This document shows positions 24,092 to 33,028 of a DNA stretch of 64,000 nucleotides, piece by piece. The stretch is from SVQP01 sp045594445 (GTDB taxonomy: Bacteria > Bacillota > Clostridia > Oscillospirales > CAG-272), in contig JAZNYL010000092.1 in the NCBI GenBank assembly GCA_045594445.1, positions 1 to 64,000 of the forward strand, given 5' to 3'. The notes under the pieces were generated by a model. That model searched no databases and had not been told where the DNA came from. It worked only from the letters and a program-made list of their open reading frames with translations. Positions within the stretch are counted from its first letter, which is position 1. The number at the start of each line of letters is the position of its first letter. A program made the position numbers and the translations under genes.

Positions 24092-26143
24092 ATGAACACA
24101 AAAAGAATCCTGTCATTATTGGCTCTTTGTCTTTGCCTTGTCATGATGCTGCAGTTTGCTGCATGCAATCAGGGCGGAACCGGTGAAGAGCAGTCTTCTT
24201 TGGATCAGACTGATACAAAAAATACAGACACCGAAACCCAAGCTCCCGAAACAGAGCAGGGCTCGGAAGAGAGTACCGAAGATCAGACTCTGCCTGCAAC
24301 CCCCGATTTCACGGTTGCTGCCAAGCCCTCGATCAGCTTTGACAAGACCGTACAGGCAACTGAAAACGGTTCTGCATACGACGTCACGACCGCTACCGGC
24401 CTTGCATATTCCGCAACCGGATATAAGAGCTTTGCTGACGGTGCGTTTACAATCAATACAGGGCTTACGGTCACACTCGGCGATCAATTTGCCGATACCT
24501 TTAACCGTCTGACGCTTTGCTACGTATCCGACGCGCCCATGGAGTGCACCGTGACTTACGAGAGAAACGGCAGAACATTGAACGATTTGTTCTATCTGGA
24601 GGCAGGAGAGCAGACCTTCTGCGCGCTGACCAAGGGATATCTGGAGGGCATGAAAGCCTCCAAGCTGACCTCGATCTCCTTTGATACCTGCGAAGAGGTT
24701 GACGCCAAGTTCGTGCTTTGCGACGTCAAGACCGAGGAATACGAGGTCTATGCGGACGAAGTATATTACATCGAAAACGAAAGCTACGTGCTTGGCGTGC
24801 GCCTTTCCTGGGGCGGCGGCATTTGCTATCTGCGCGACCTCAAAAACAGAATCGGCGGCATTGAAAACCTGATCAACCAGGCTGATACCGGCAGACTTGT
24901 ACAGCAGTCCTATTACGGCACGCACGGCAACGGTGAATACCAGGACGGCGATTACAACGGCGTACGCTGGCCTTATAACCCTGTTCAGGGCGGTGACGTA
25001 CACGGCAACCCCAGCCGTATCATTGATATCGTGGTTGGAACGCACTCGCTTTACGTCAAGGCGCAGCCGCAGGATTGGGGACACGACGGTGAGCTGACCA
25101 TCAGCTACATGGAGAATATTTACGTGCTGGAAGAGGATCACATTCGTGTGGATAACAGATTCGTGGATTTCTCCGGTTGGGAGCACAGATATGCCAATCA
25201 GGAGCTGCCCGCCTTCTATACACTGAGCTTCCTTGGTGAATTCACCTATTATGCAGGCTCCAAGCCTTGGCAGGACGAGCCGCTGACCTCCAGAAAGGAT
25301 CTGAACTTCTGGGGCGATGCTGCTTATCACGATGATTGCACCTTCAAGCTTCGATACAGTAACACCGAGACTTGGTGTGCATGGTCCAACCGCTACGTAG
25401 ATTACGGAATCGGCTTGTTCGTTCCCGGTGTAGACGTATTTTTGGCCGGCAGACATGCATATAACGGTAGTAAGGATGCATACAACGGTGCTACCAACTA
25501 CGTAGCCCCCTTGTGTACCATCAAGCTTGAATCCTTTGAGCCGATCGAATACAGCTACATGATGACCACGGGCTCGATTGAAGAGATCCGAAGCGTATTT
25601 AAAGCCAATAAGGATTTTGCAACAAACGAAACTCTGCATCACAACTATATCAGTGACCGACTGGAGGACGAGGGCGCAGCAATCAAGATGGATATGCTTC
25701 AGTTTGCTGATAAAAGCAGCACACTCAAGCTGACGCCCACCAGCAATACCACCGTAGGCTTCAGCGATGAGCAAAAGGCTGCATTGCTGACCATCGTAGC
25801 AGCATCTGACCCGCACGTCACCATCGATTACACCAAGTCAGATCCCACACTCAAAGCAGAGGATTATTCCGTGATCAAGATCACGTATATGATCCCCACC
25901 ACCAACAGTATGAAATATTACACGGCAGAGCTGTTCTTGTCAACCGGCACGTCTATGGGAGCCGAGGGCGGCAAGTCCGTTCGTACCGAGCTCGTGGCAG
26001 ACGGTGAGTATCATACCGCAGAAATTAAGGTATCGAGCCTGAATTTCTGGAGTGGTAATGTCAATGCGATCCGCTTTGACTACTTTGATGCTTGTGCCGA
26101 GGGCGATGTCATGTACGTGCAGTCCATCGAGCTGAGTAACTAA
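24092..26143 (+). CDS. Large exported lipoprotein, function unknown
   Basis: A 683-residue protein with a lipoprotein signal (FAAC, Cys25) and a Thr/Glu/Gln-rich spacer to about residue 70. I do not recognise the main domain (about 215-510); it has SWGGGICYLRDL, DTGRLVQQSYYG and YNPVQGGDVHG, motifs that suggest a beta-sandwich enzyme or glycan-binding fold. The C-terminal part (about 575-683), with VNAIRFDYFDA and a terminal VQSIELS strand, resembles in pattern the second beta region of the three upstream paralogs (GRINSIRVGY, FDIAFIGAFRS). It lies directly after the array and has its own promoter and terminator. A role in carbohydrate handling at the cell surface is plausible but unproven. 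Confidence 0.82.
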   Translation: MNTKRILSLLALCLCLVMMLQFAACNQGGTGEEQSSLDQTDTKNTDTETQAPETEQGSEESTEDQTLPATPDFTVAAKPSISFDKTVQATENGSAYDVTTATGLAYSATGYKSFADGAFTINTGLTVTLGDQFADTFNRLTLCYVSDAPMECTVTYERNGRTLNDLFYLEAGEQTFCALTKGYLEGMKASKLTSISFDTCEEVDAKFVLCDVKTEEYEVYADEVYYIENESYVLGVRLSWGGGICYLRDLKNRIGGIENLINQADTGRLVQQSYYGTHGNGEYQDGDYNGVRWPYNPVQGGDVHGNPSRIIDIVVGTHSLYVKAQPQDWGHDGELTISYMENIYVLEEDHIRVDNRFVDFSGWEHRYANQELPAFYTLSFLGEFTYYAGSKPWQDEPLTSRKDLNFWGDAAYHDDCTFKLRYSNTETWCAWSNRYVDYGIGLFVPGVDVFLAGRHAYNGSKDAYNGATNYVAPLCTIKLESFEPIEYSYMMTTGSIEEIRSVFKANKDFATNETLHHNYISDRLEDEGAAIKMDMLQFADKSSTLKLTPTSNTTVGFSDEQKAALLTIVAASDPHVTIDYTKSDPTLKAEDYSVIKITYMIPTTNSMKYYTAELFLSTGTSMGAEGGKSVRTELVADGEYHTAEIKVSSLNFWSGNVNAIRFDYFDACAEGDVMYVQSIELSN

Positions 26144-26155
26144 ATCAAACCAAAA

Positions 26156-26191
26156 CAGGGAGAAGGCCAAGGCTTTCTCCCTGCATTTTTA
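26156..26191 (+). terminator. Terminator after large lipoprotein
   Basis: The stem CAGGGAGAA..GCC pairs with GGC..TTCTCCCTG around a short A loop and is followed by a T-rich run. It separates this gene from the convergent regulator gene ending at 26215. Confidence 0.85.
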
Positions 26192-26214
26192 TTGAAACGT
26201 CCTGCTCCGGGCAA

Positions 26215-27327
26215 TTAAATAATACAGCTTTTCAGCTCCGGGTGATCGTCTGCGACATTCATTGCACGGTGAAGGCAGTTGTCAATCAATTGCTTGCGTG
26301 GTGTGATGGTATCATCCTCACAAAATACGCTGACTCTGTTGTCAAGCAGCATGATTGATTCTTCCATGTGACCGGATTTGAGGACTTTATAGTATTCTTT
26401 GCACAGATGATGCAGATCAGCATAACGAGTCTTTGCTAACGCAAGTTGATCTGTCTGGGCGTACAATTCGATCAGACCTGTAAGTAACAAAAGCTTTTGA
26501 TATACTTGCTCATAGGGTAATGCGTCTCCTCCACTTAAAAGTGCATCAATAATACGAAGCATATACTCCATATATACGATTCGCTGCTGATTTGTTTTGT
26601 CTGAAAGGGATGTGACGAGGTTGATATTTTTTATCAAATAACGTGCCTGATTGGTAAAGCTCTTTTTGCAATATTCTTCAGCCATATGTGATTCTCCGGC
26701 GATTTTTGCAATCTCTGCAGATCTGTAATAGCGGTCTCCGTATTCAAACGGGAGTTTTTCAAGAAGCAACATGGCGCGGGGAAAATCTCCGACTCTCGTC
26801 AATACAGAGGCAAGCAGATAACGTGCCTCTGCCTGCATGTCAGCATCATCGGAGTAATGAATAATGCAGTTTGCAAAACGCTCACACTCCTTTAGCATGG
26901 CCTTTTGATCGGTAAAGTTAGGGAATTGTCCCCAGTAGAGCTCCGAGATATCCAGCAAGTATTTTGCCGCACGGACGTGATATGGATGCTCGGAGAAATA
27001 CTCATACATCATGCGATATCCCTGTTCTCCGATTTCCGGAGCAGGGGGCCATTCACAGGGATTCATGGATTCTAAAGCCAAGCATTCTCTCAGAATTTTT
27101 TCGAATTCATCATCAAGGTGATCGTCGCTGATTCCCAATAATACATCAGTACTGACGTGCAATGCATGAGCCAACGGCACAATTTGAGAAATGTCCGGCA
27201 TGCCAGTATCGGTTTCCCATTTTGAAATGGCTTGATTGCTGACACCAATCATTTCGGCCAGTTCTTGTTGTGTGAATTGCGAGTTTTTCCGAAAAACTTT
27301 CAATCTTTGTCCAAATGTAGTTTTCAT
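26215..27327 (-). CDS. XRE-family transcriptional regulator with long helical C-terminus
   Basis: The 370-residue protein has an N-terminal XRE/Cro-type helix-turn-helix (about 6-62: FTQQELAEMIGVSNQAISKW is the recognition region). The remaining 300 residues are helical and lack an enzyme motif; they may form TPR-like repeats that sense a peptide or partner, as in other Firmicute regulators of this layout. It is transcribed alone towards the lipoprotein gene. AAAGGAGG precedes the start. A 12-bp palindrome upstream could be its autoregulatory operator. Targets are unknown. Confidence 0.87.
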   Translation of the reverse strand: MKTTFGQRLKVFRKNSQFTQQELAEMIGVSNQAISKWETDTGMPDISQIVPLAHALHVSTDVLLGISDDHLDDEFEKILRECLALESMNPCEWPPAPEIGEQGYRMMYEYFSEHPYHVRAAKYLLDISELYWGQFPNFTDQKAMLKECERFANCIIHYSDDADMQAEARYLLASVLTRVGDFPRAMLLLEKLPFEYGDRYYRSAEIAKIAGESHMAEEYCKKSFTNQARYLIKNINLVTSLSDKTNQQRIVYMEYMLRIIDALLSGGDALPYEQVYQKLLLLTGLIELYAQTDQLALAKTRYADLHHLCKEYYKVLKSGHMEESIMLLDNRVSVFCEDDTITPRKQLIDNCLHRAMNVADDHPELKSCII

Positions 27328-27355
27328 CAGTATTTCCTCCTTTATTTGGTAGTTT

Positions 27356-27367
27356 CATGATATCATG
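27356..27367. promoter_or_regulatory. 12-bp palindrome upstream of XRE regulator (candidate operator)
   Basis: CATGATATCATG at 27356-27367 is a perfect palindrome, flanked by TTTGG on one side and CCAAA on the other. It lies about 30 bases before the regulator's start and overlaps the likely -10 region (TATCAT on the reverse strand), a typical place for an autoregulatory site. Confidence 0.45.
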
Positions 27368-27434
27368 CCAAACAACCGAAGTACACATATAAAAAGAAGA
27401 TAAAAAAACAACGATGCGTAGAATCATTAGCAAG

Positions 27435-27462
27435 TAAGGCTTCCCGTGAAAGGGAAGCCTTA
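27435..27462 (-). terminator. Hairpin after ruvB (probable terminator)
   Basis: An 11-bp perfect stem (TAAGGCTTCCC and complement) with a 6-base loop lies 12 bases beyond the ruvB stop. The following tract is only modestly T-rich, so termination is likely but not certain. Confidence 0.65.
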
Positions 27463-27474
27463 TCCAAATAATCA

Positions 27475-28548
27475 TTAATTGTCGTCAAACAAAGACACCT
27501 GATTGGAGGCGCCGTTTTTACCGGGTGTCTGCGGAGCACGCAAGCCCAGATGCTCGTAAGCCAGCTTAGTCACGCATCTGCCGCGAGGCGTACGGGAAAG
27601 GAATCCGAGCTGCATCAGATAAGGCTCGTAAACGTCTTCAATGGTCACAGCCTCCTCGCCGATGGTTGCTGCAAGCGTATCAAGGCCAACGGGGCCGCCG
27701 TCGTAGAACTTGATGATGGCCTCCATCATTCGGCGGTCGGTGTTGTCAAGGCCCAGCTCGTCGATTTCCAGCTTGTTGAGCGCATAGCCTGCAATTTCGG
27801 AATCAATGGTGTCCTTACCGCTGACCATCGCAAAATCACGAACGCGCTTGAGCAAGCGGTTTGCAATACGCGGGGTGCCTCTGGAGCGAGACGCGATCTC
27901 GTAAGAGCCGTCGTCGGTAATGGCAATGCCCAAAATCCCAGCACTGCGGCGTACGATGGAGGCAAGCTCCTCCGGCGTGTAAAGCTCCAGCTTGAGCAGC
28001 ACGCCAAAGCGGTCCCGCAGGGGAGTGGTCAACTGGCCGGCGCGCGTGGTTGCACCAATCAGCGTAAACTTGGGCAGATCTATACGAATGCTGCGCGCGG
28101 CAGGCCCTTTGCCGATGATAATGTCGAGTGCATAGTCCTCCATAGCAGGGTAGAGGATCTCCTCAACCGAGCGAGAAAGACGGTGAATTTCGTCAATAAA
28201 CAGCACGTCGCCCTCGTTGAGATTGGTCAAAAGCGCAGCCAGATCGCCTTGCTTTTCAATCGCGGGGCCGGAAGTGATACGGATATTTACACCAAGCTCG
28301 TTGGCAATGATATTGGAAAGCGTGGTTTTACCAAGACCGGGAGGGCCGTAGAGCAGTACGTGGTCAAGCGATTCACCGCGCATCTTGGCTGCCTCAATAT
28401 AGACCTTCAAATTCTCCTTCGCCTTGTCTTGACCTACGTAGTCGTCCAGCGTTTTAGGACGCAACGACGCGTCAATATCTGAGTCCTCGGGCGAATAGTT
28501 GGTGGATACGATGCGATTTTCAAAGTCAAATTCCTGTTCGTCAAACAT
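27475..28548 (-). CDS. ruvB: Holliday junction branch migration DNA helicase RuvB
   Basis: The 357-residue AAA+ motor drives branch migration of Holliday junctions with RuvA. Visible are LRPKTLDDYVGQ (about 29-40), Walker A GPPGLGKT (about 69-76), Walker B FIDEIHRL (about 116-123), sensor GATTRAG (about 165) and the C-terminal winged-helix part with GFLSRTPRGR (about 317-326). Length is normal. It is 12 bases downstream of ruvA and is the last gene of the reverse-strand unit DUF951-yfhO-ruvA-ruvB. Confidence 0.98.
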   Translation of the reverse strand: MFDEQEFDFENRIVSTNYSPEDSDIDASLRPKTLDDYVGQDKAKENLKVYIEAAKMRGESLDHVLLYGPPGLGKTTLSNIIANELGVNIRITSGPAIEKQGDLAALLTNLNEGDVLFIDEIHRLSRSVEEILYPAMEDYALDIIIGKGPAARSIRIDLPKFTLIGATTRAGQLTTPLRDRFGVLLKLELYTPEELASIVRRSAGILGIAITDDGSYEIASRSRGTPRIANRLLKRVRDFAMVSGKDTIDSEIAGYALNKLEIDELGLDNTDRRMMEAIIKFYDGGPVGLDTLAATIGEEAVTIEDVYEPYLMQLGFLSRTPRGRCVTKLAYEHLGLRAPQTPGKNGASNQVSLFDDN

Positions 28549-28560
28549 ATCTCGCCCTCC

Positions 28561-29172
28561 TTACATCAGCTTTTTGAGTGCCTGGCGGATAATTTCCTCC
28601 AGTGTCATCTGTTCGGTTGGCATGGATTTCAGTACCGCGGTAGCCTCGGCTCTCTGATAACCGAGCACCATCAGGGCATCCAAAGCCTCTGTCAGCTTAC
28701 CGCGCGCAGGAGCACCACCCTTGGCAGAAGCGCCGATCTCGGGAGTCGCGTTGAATTCGCCGCCGTGCTCCTTGATCAGCTTATCCTTGAGCTCCAGAAC
28801 GATTCTTGCAGCCGTTTTAGGGCCAACTCCACTTGCCTTGGAAATTGCCTTGGTATCCTCGGTACAAACCGCCAGCGCGAATTTTTCGGGTGTCAGAAGA
28901 GACAGAATAGACATGGCTGCCTTGGGGCCAACGCCGGATACCGTGATCAGCATCTGGAAGGAATGCAGCTCGGTCTCGTCTCCGAATCCGAACAGCTCAA
29001 TGCCGTCCTCGCGGACAGCAAGATACGTATAAAGCTTTGCAGCATTACCTGCAAGCGGTAGCTTGTCGTATGTGTTCTGGCTGACCGTCAGCTTATAGCC
29101 AACGCCGCCTGCGTCAATCACGGCAAAGCCCATATTTTTCACTGCGAGCGTGCCGCTGATATAGTAATACAT
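28561..29172 (-). CDS. ruvA: Holliday junction branch migration complex subunit RuvA
   Basis: The 203-residue protein binds four-way junctions and loads RuvB. It has the N-terminal OB-fold (MYYYISGTLAV, GGVGYKLTVS), two helix-hairpin-helix motifs (LLITVSGVGPKAA as LITVSGVGP near residue 70, and SKASGVGPKTA near 105) and the C-terminal RuvB-binding helix bundle ending in TLEEIIRQALKKL. The start at 29172 follows AAGGAGTT; an in-frame ATG at 29199 lies upstream of that site and is rejected. A strong GC hairpin sits between this gene and yfhO. Confidence 0.97.
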   Translation of the reverse strand: MYYYISGTLAVKNMGFAVIDAGGVGYKLTVSQNTYDKLPLAGNAAKLYTYLAVREDGIELFGFGDETELHSFQMLITVSGVGPKAAMSILSLLTPEKFALAVCTEDTKAISKASGVGPKTAARIVLELKDKLIKEHGGEFNATPEIGASAKGGAPARGKLTEALDALMVLGYQRAEATAVLKSMPTEQMTLEEIIRQALKKLM

Positions 29173-29187
29173 AAGAACTCCTTGCAT

Positions 29188-29216
29188 ACCGCGGGGCATG
29201 TAGCCCCGCGGTTTTT
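29188..29216. terminator. GC-rich hairpin between yfhO-like gene and ruvA
   Basis: ACCGCGGGG pairs perfectly with CCCCGCGGT around a 7-base loop at 29188-29212. The T tract (GTTTTTAG) follows on the forward strand, where there is no gene to terminate; on the reverse strand, the sense strand here, no T run follows. It may block antisense transcription or act as an RNA structure separating yfhO from ruvA. Confidence 0.6.
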
Positions 29217-29218
29217 AG

Positions 29219-32065
29219 TTATGATAAAGTAGTTGTATCGGTATTTGTGGGGGATTCATCGTGGGACTCGTCGGACGATACTGTTTCAGTCGTCTTTGGC
29301 ACGGGCAATTCCTTAGGCTTTTTGGGCTTGGGAACCGCAAAGAATTCACCGTAGCCGTTAATCTTGCAAAGTCTCTTTTCAAAAATGATCAGAAGGAAGA
29401 ATACGATTACCGAAATGATCGAAATCCCCGTGCCCAGCACAAGCTCCTTGGGGCAATAGATCATTTGCACCTCGTGCTCACCCACATCCTCAATATAATA
29501 ACCGACAAGTGCGTTTGCAAGCTCAAAGGTCTCCACCTGCTCGCCGTCAATCAGGACCTGCCAGCCCTTATCAAAGGGAATGGTGGTGGTGATCAGCTGG
29601 TGCTGCTTGGTGGTGGTAATCGTACCGGGGAGATAGTCCTCGCGGTAATTCTCCGGATCAATCTGTACGTTGCCTTGCTGCAATCTGGTGATTGCTTCGG
29701 TAAATAGCTGCATATCCAGCGAGTAGATAAAGGGCTTTTCAAGATCCTGCAGGAGGTAGAAGTTGTCGTAATCGTTTTTGATGGTCAGCTTGAGCTCAAG
29801 ATCCTTTTTGTCAAAATCACCGATTGAAACGATTCTCCAGGTGTTGTTGTCACCCCACTTGCCAACCGATTTGCCGTTTGCAGTCATATTGACCGATCTG
29901 GAATACACGGTGGGGAAGTAAACGAACAGCTCGGTATGCTTGGGTACCTCGTATTCAAAGATGATTGAGCCGCCGTCTCCCTTGTAAAGGTCGTGGCTGG
30001 CAGCCGAGCCCTTGGTAACGTCCTTGGTGGTCATGGAGAGCTGCTTTGCAGGAACGAAGATCTGCAGCGTTTCCTGCTCGCCAAGCATCATGGAGATCAT
30101 AGCGTTCATACGCTCAAAGGGATTTTCGTAATTGTCAAGCTGGAAATTGACGAAATCCTCGTCAACCGCGTAAGCAATGCTCATGACGTAGGGGTTCTGA
30201 TAAACTACATAGGTCTCGTTGTCATAATCGTCCGAGTCAAACGCGGGTTCGCCGTAGTACTTGTCGTAATCCTTGTCGGTCATGATATACTTGATGCCGA
30301 GCAAGGAATCGCTGACCGGTGTTTCACCCTGATACTGTGACCAGTGCGATTTGGAGGAATAGCCCATCATTCTCAGGAAATAAATGGTGTCGGCGTTGAG
30401 TGTCGAGGTCGAGTTGGAAAGACCGCGGATCTGCAGCGCAAGGTTATCGTTGAGCTTGCGGTGATAGGTCTTTTCCATGCGGTAGAAGGAGGTATCGTTT
30501 TCCTGCACGGTGTTGATAATCGGTCGCACCGTGTCAAGATAATCGTTGTAATAAGAATATTTGGTAAAGGTTACGTCCTTGTCAAGGTCGTTGAGATCAC
30601 AAAGACCGCTGATAAACATTTCCACACAAACAAAGAAGACGAGCACGCAGGAAACAAGCTCCTTGTTTCTGACGCGCGGTAAGAGACAAACCAGAATGGT
30701 ATAAACGATCAGACAACCGATAGTCAGCCAGACCGTCTGGAAATCGTGCACGTCCACGTATTCGTTGAGGTCTTCCTTGATCATGGGCGAGAATTCCTGC
30801 AGAATGATCACGAACAGACCAATCAGGGCTGCAATACCGATCATGGGCTTGCGGCTGACCGTGCGCATATTGGCAAACGCTCTGTAAGCCATGACAATCA
30901 GGAAGAAGCAGAGCATGAAGCTGTAGCGGTTGTTGAGCCAGTTGGGCTTCTGGAATCCGTGCCATACAAGGTCGATCGAGCTTGTGGCAAAGCTGAACAC
31001 AAAGATGGTGATCAGAACTGCGTACGCGATCTTTTCGCCGGTTTTGAACTTCTTGTTGAAGAAGAACATGGGCACCAGCAAAAGCGTCAGCACGCCGCAG
31101 TAAACGAAGGGAAGACCGGCAGGACGCACGGTGTCGTAGGACGAGGGAAGGAACTTATACAGCAGTTCAAGGAAGTTGAGTCGCGAGGTGAACGCCCAGT
31201 TGGGATCCGAGAAATCGGTTTTACCAAAGGTCAGAGAGTAATACGCGGTGAATACGATAAACGCTGCTATACCGATCGAGAGCACCGAGTAGAATGCGAT
31301 ACGCATAAACGAGCGGCCGCCATGGTAAATCTCACCGTAAGGATTGTTTGTTTGCTTGAAGCCCCACAGATAAGCGAAGAAATAGATTGCAACCGCAATG
31401 CAGACCATATAGCCGATATAGTAGTTGCTGACAAGCGTGAGCGTCAGGAATACGACGAATACCTTGTATTTGCCGTACTTGATCAACTGCTCCACGCCGT
31501 ACATGACAAGCGGGAACCAAATAACCGCGTCGATCCACATGGTGTTGTTCTGCTGCGTGATGCAGTAGGACATCAGCGCGTACATCACCGAGAAGGCTAT
31601 GATACCGATGCGGTTGATGCGTGCTTCGGACTTATGCAGATAAAACGCCATCGTGCCTGCGCAGAAGCCTGCCTTGACCATGAACATGAACAACAGCGCC
31701 TCACACATTCTGTCCTCGGGGAACAGACAAACGAGGTAGGAGAAGGGGCTTGCGATATAATATTCGTAAATACCCATGAACTCACCGCCGAGCGCACGAG
31801 AGAAGGAGTAGATGATGCTGGTATCACCGTTGATCACGAAATTGCGCAGGGCTTCAAAGAAATAGACGTACTGACCGTTGAGGTCCAGGACCAACACGCA
31901 GCCGTTCCCAAACGGGTAAAGCCCGCGTGACAGGTACATCAGGTAGACCAGCACGGCAGGGATGAGCATGGCGATTAAAATATACCAATATTCAGAAAGC
32001 ACGGATCTGCAACGCGTTGTGCAGGTAAGCAATCCGTTCTTGATAAGAGCTTGGTTGCGTTTCAT
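29219..32065 (-). CDS. YfhO-like large membrane protein
   Basis: The 948-residue protein has a cytoplasmic N-terminus, about a dozen transmembrane helices to about residue 500, and a large extracytoplasmic beta-rich region (about 510-880) before a last helix and a Pro/Thr-rich tail. YPFGNGCVLVLDLNGQYVYF near residue 50 and the FSRALGGEFMG stretch match the YfhO family, which in Gram-positive bacteria is linked to glycosylation of cell-envelope polymers such as lipoteichoic acid. It begins immediately after the stop of the DUF951 gene with a site (GGAAAGGA) inside that gene. Confidence 0.88.
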   Translation of the reverse strand: MKRNQALIKNGLLTCTTRCRSVLSEYWYILIAMLIPAVLVYLMYLSRGLYPFGNGCVLVLDLNGQYVYFFEALRNFVINGDTSIIYSFSRALGGEFMGIYEYYIASPFSYLVCLFPEDRMCEALLFMFMVKAGFCAGTMAFYLHKSEARINRIGIIAFSVMYALMSYCITQQNNTMWIDAVIWFPLVMYGVEQLIKYGKYKVFVVFLTLTLVSNYYIGYMVCIAVAIYFFAYLWGFKQTNNPYGEIYHGGRSFMRIAFYSVLSIGIAAFIVFTAYYSLTFGKTDFSDPNWAFTSRLNFLELLYKFLPSSYDTVRPAGLPFVYCGVLTLLLVPMFFFNKKFKTGEKIAYAVLITIFVFSFATSSIDLVWHGFQKPNWLNNRYSFMLCFFLIVMAYRAFANMRTVSRKPMIGIAALIGLFVIILQEFSPMIKEDLNEYVDVHDFQTVWLTIGCLIVYTILVCLLPRVRNKELVSCVLVFFVCVEMFISGLCDLNDLDKDVTFTKYSYYNDYLDTVRPIINTVQENDTSFYRMEKTYHRKLNDNLALQIRGLSNSTSTLNADTIYFLRMMGYSSKSHWSQYQGETPVSDSLLGIKYIMTDKDYDKYYGEPAFDSDDYDNETYVVYQNPYVMSIAYAVDEDFVNFQLDNYENPFERMNAMISMMLGEQETLQIFVPAKQLSMTTKDVTKGSAASHDLYKGDGGSIIFEYEVPKHTELFVYFPTVYSRSVNMTANGKSVGKWGDNNTWRIVSIGDFDKKDLELKLTIKNDYDNFYLLQDLEKPFIYSLDMQLFTEAITRLQQGNVQIDPENYREDYLPGTITTTKQHQLITTTIPFDKGWQVLIDGEQVETFELANALVGYYIEDVGEHEVQMIYCPKELVLGTGISIISVIVFFLLIIFEKRLCKINGYGEFFAVPKPKKPKELPVPKTTETVSSDESHDESPTNTDTTTLS

Positions 32066-32287
32066 TTAGTTTGAATCCTTTCCTGTGTTTTGCACCGACT
32101 CGGATGCGGTGATGGACTTGATCGACTTTTCAAGCTTGACGCGGTCCACGTTCATGTCGCGCCCGCACCCCTTGCATATCACGCGCACCTGACTGCCGAC
32201 GCGCATGACCAAAAAATCAGCGCACCCGCAGGGATGCGGCTTTTTGAGATGCAAAAGATCTCCGGGCTGTATCTTAATAATATTCAT
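32066..32287 (-). CDS. DUF951 family small protein
   Basis: A 73-residue protein with the DUF951 signature: KKPHPCGCADFLVMRVG and ICKGCGRDMNVDR, giving two Cys pairs that may bind zinc. The family is widespread in Firmicutes and its function is unknown. The start at 32287 follows GGAGAC; an upstream in-frame ATG at 32317 is not supported by a ribosome site. It leads the unit with yfhO, ruvA and ruvB from a promoter divergent from that of ruvC. Confidence 0.88.
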   Translation of the reverse strand: MNIIKIQPGDLLHLKKPHPCGCADFLVMRVGSQVRVICKGCGRDMNVDRVKLEKSIKSITASESVQNTGKDSN

Positions 32288-32364
32288 AGTCGTCTCCGTG
32301 CCGCATGGGAGCGGCAATCATGTGGTTGCTTTGATCAAAAGAACGAAAGCAGATAATCTATCCT

Positions 32365-32393
32365 ATTATACCATAAATTGTCCCGTTTGTAAA
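32365..32393 (-). promoter_or_regulatory. Promoter for DUF951-yfhO-ruvAB unit
   Basis: On the reverse strand TTTACA (32388-32393) and TATAAT (32365-32370) have a 17-base spacer. About 50 bases of A/T-rich DNA separate it from the divergent ruvC promoter. Confidence 0.8.
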
Positions 32394-32441
32394 CGATTAT
32401 TCGGAGATTATTATAAAAAAATAAAATTTAATAAATAGTAT

Positions 32442-32470
32442 TTGACACGCGCGCGAAGAAGTGCTATAAT
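32442..32470 (+). promoter_or_regulatory. Promoter for ruvC and downstream genes
   Basis: TTGACA (32442-32447) and TATAAT (32465-32470) are 17 bases apart. Genes from ruvC to the Clp/P-type ATPase run follow on this strand with short gaps and no clear terminator. Confidence 0.87.
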
Positions 32471-32513
32471 TTAATATGAATTATTATGGGCAATTATTGC
32501 CAGGGGAGGAAAT

Positions 32514-33011
32514 ATGGTCATACTCGGAATTGACCCCGGTCTTGCGATCGTTGGTTGGGGTGTCGTTTCATACGACGGAGTCAGATTCAAAACGCTTGGC
32601 TACGGCTCAATTCAGACGCCTGCCGGCACGCCTACGCAGGATCGCCTTGAAATGATCTGGAAGGGCATGAACGAGCTGTTTGACCGCTACAAGCCGGATC
32701 AGATGGCGGTGGAGGAGCTTTTCTTCAATACAAACGTCACGACCGGTATCGCAGTTGCCGAGGCGAGAGGCGTGGTACTGCTTTCAGGCATTCAGCACGG
32801 CATTCGCGTCGCAGAATACACTCCCTTGCAGGTCAAGCAAGCCGTGGTTGGATATGGCAGAGCCGAGAAAAAGCAGGTCATTACCATGGTGACAAGCCTT
32901 TTGGGACTCCCCAAACCACCCAAGCCCGATGATACGGCCGACGCGCTGGCAATTGCAATCTGCCATGCGCACAGCGGCTGCTCCCGACTTGCAAACTACT
33001 ATAACAAATAA
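32514..33011 (+). CDS. ruvC: Crossover junction endodeoxyribonuclease RuvC
   Basis: The 165-residue RNase H-fold resolvase cleaves Holliday junctions made by RecA and processed by RuvAB. The acidic catalytic residues are seen in GIDPG (Asp7), VEELFF (Glu about 67) and DDTADALA (Asp about 140 and 143). GGGGAGGAA precedes ATG 32514. It is divergent from ruvAB, which lie on the other strand behind yfhO, rather than in the common ruvC-ruvA-ruvB order. Confidence 0.97.
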   Translation: MVILGIDPGLAIVGWGVVSYDGVRFKTLGYGSIQTPAGTPTQDRLEMIWKGMNELFDRYKPDQMAVEELFFNTNVTTGIAVAEARGVVLLSGIQHGIRVAEYTPLQVKQAVVGYGRAEKKQVITMVTSLLGLPKPPKPDDTADALAIAICHAHSGCSRLANYYNK

Positions 33012-33028
33012 CCGCATGGAGGTTTATT

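Noticed and set aside
30746..31930. 394-codon forward open frame opposite the yfhO-like gene
   Set aside because: Highly charged artefact opposite transmembrane helices, with no ribosome site or family match.
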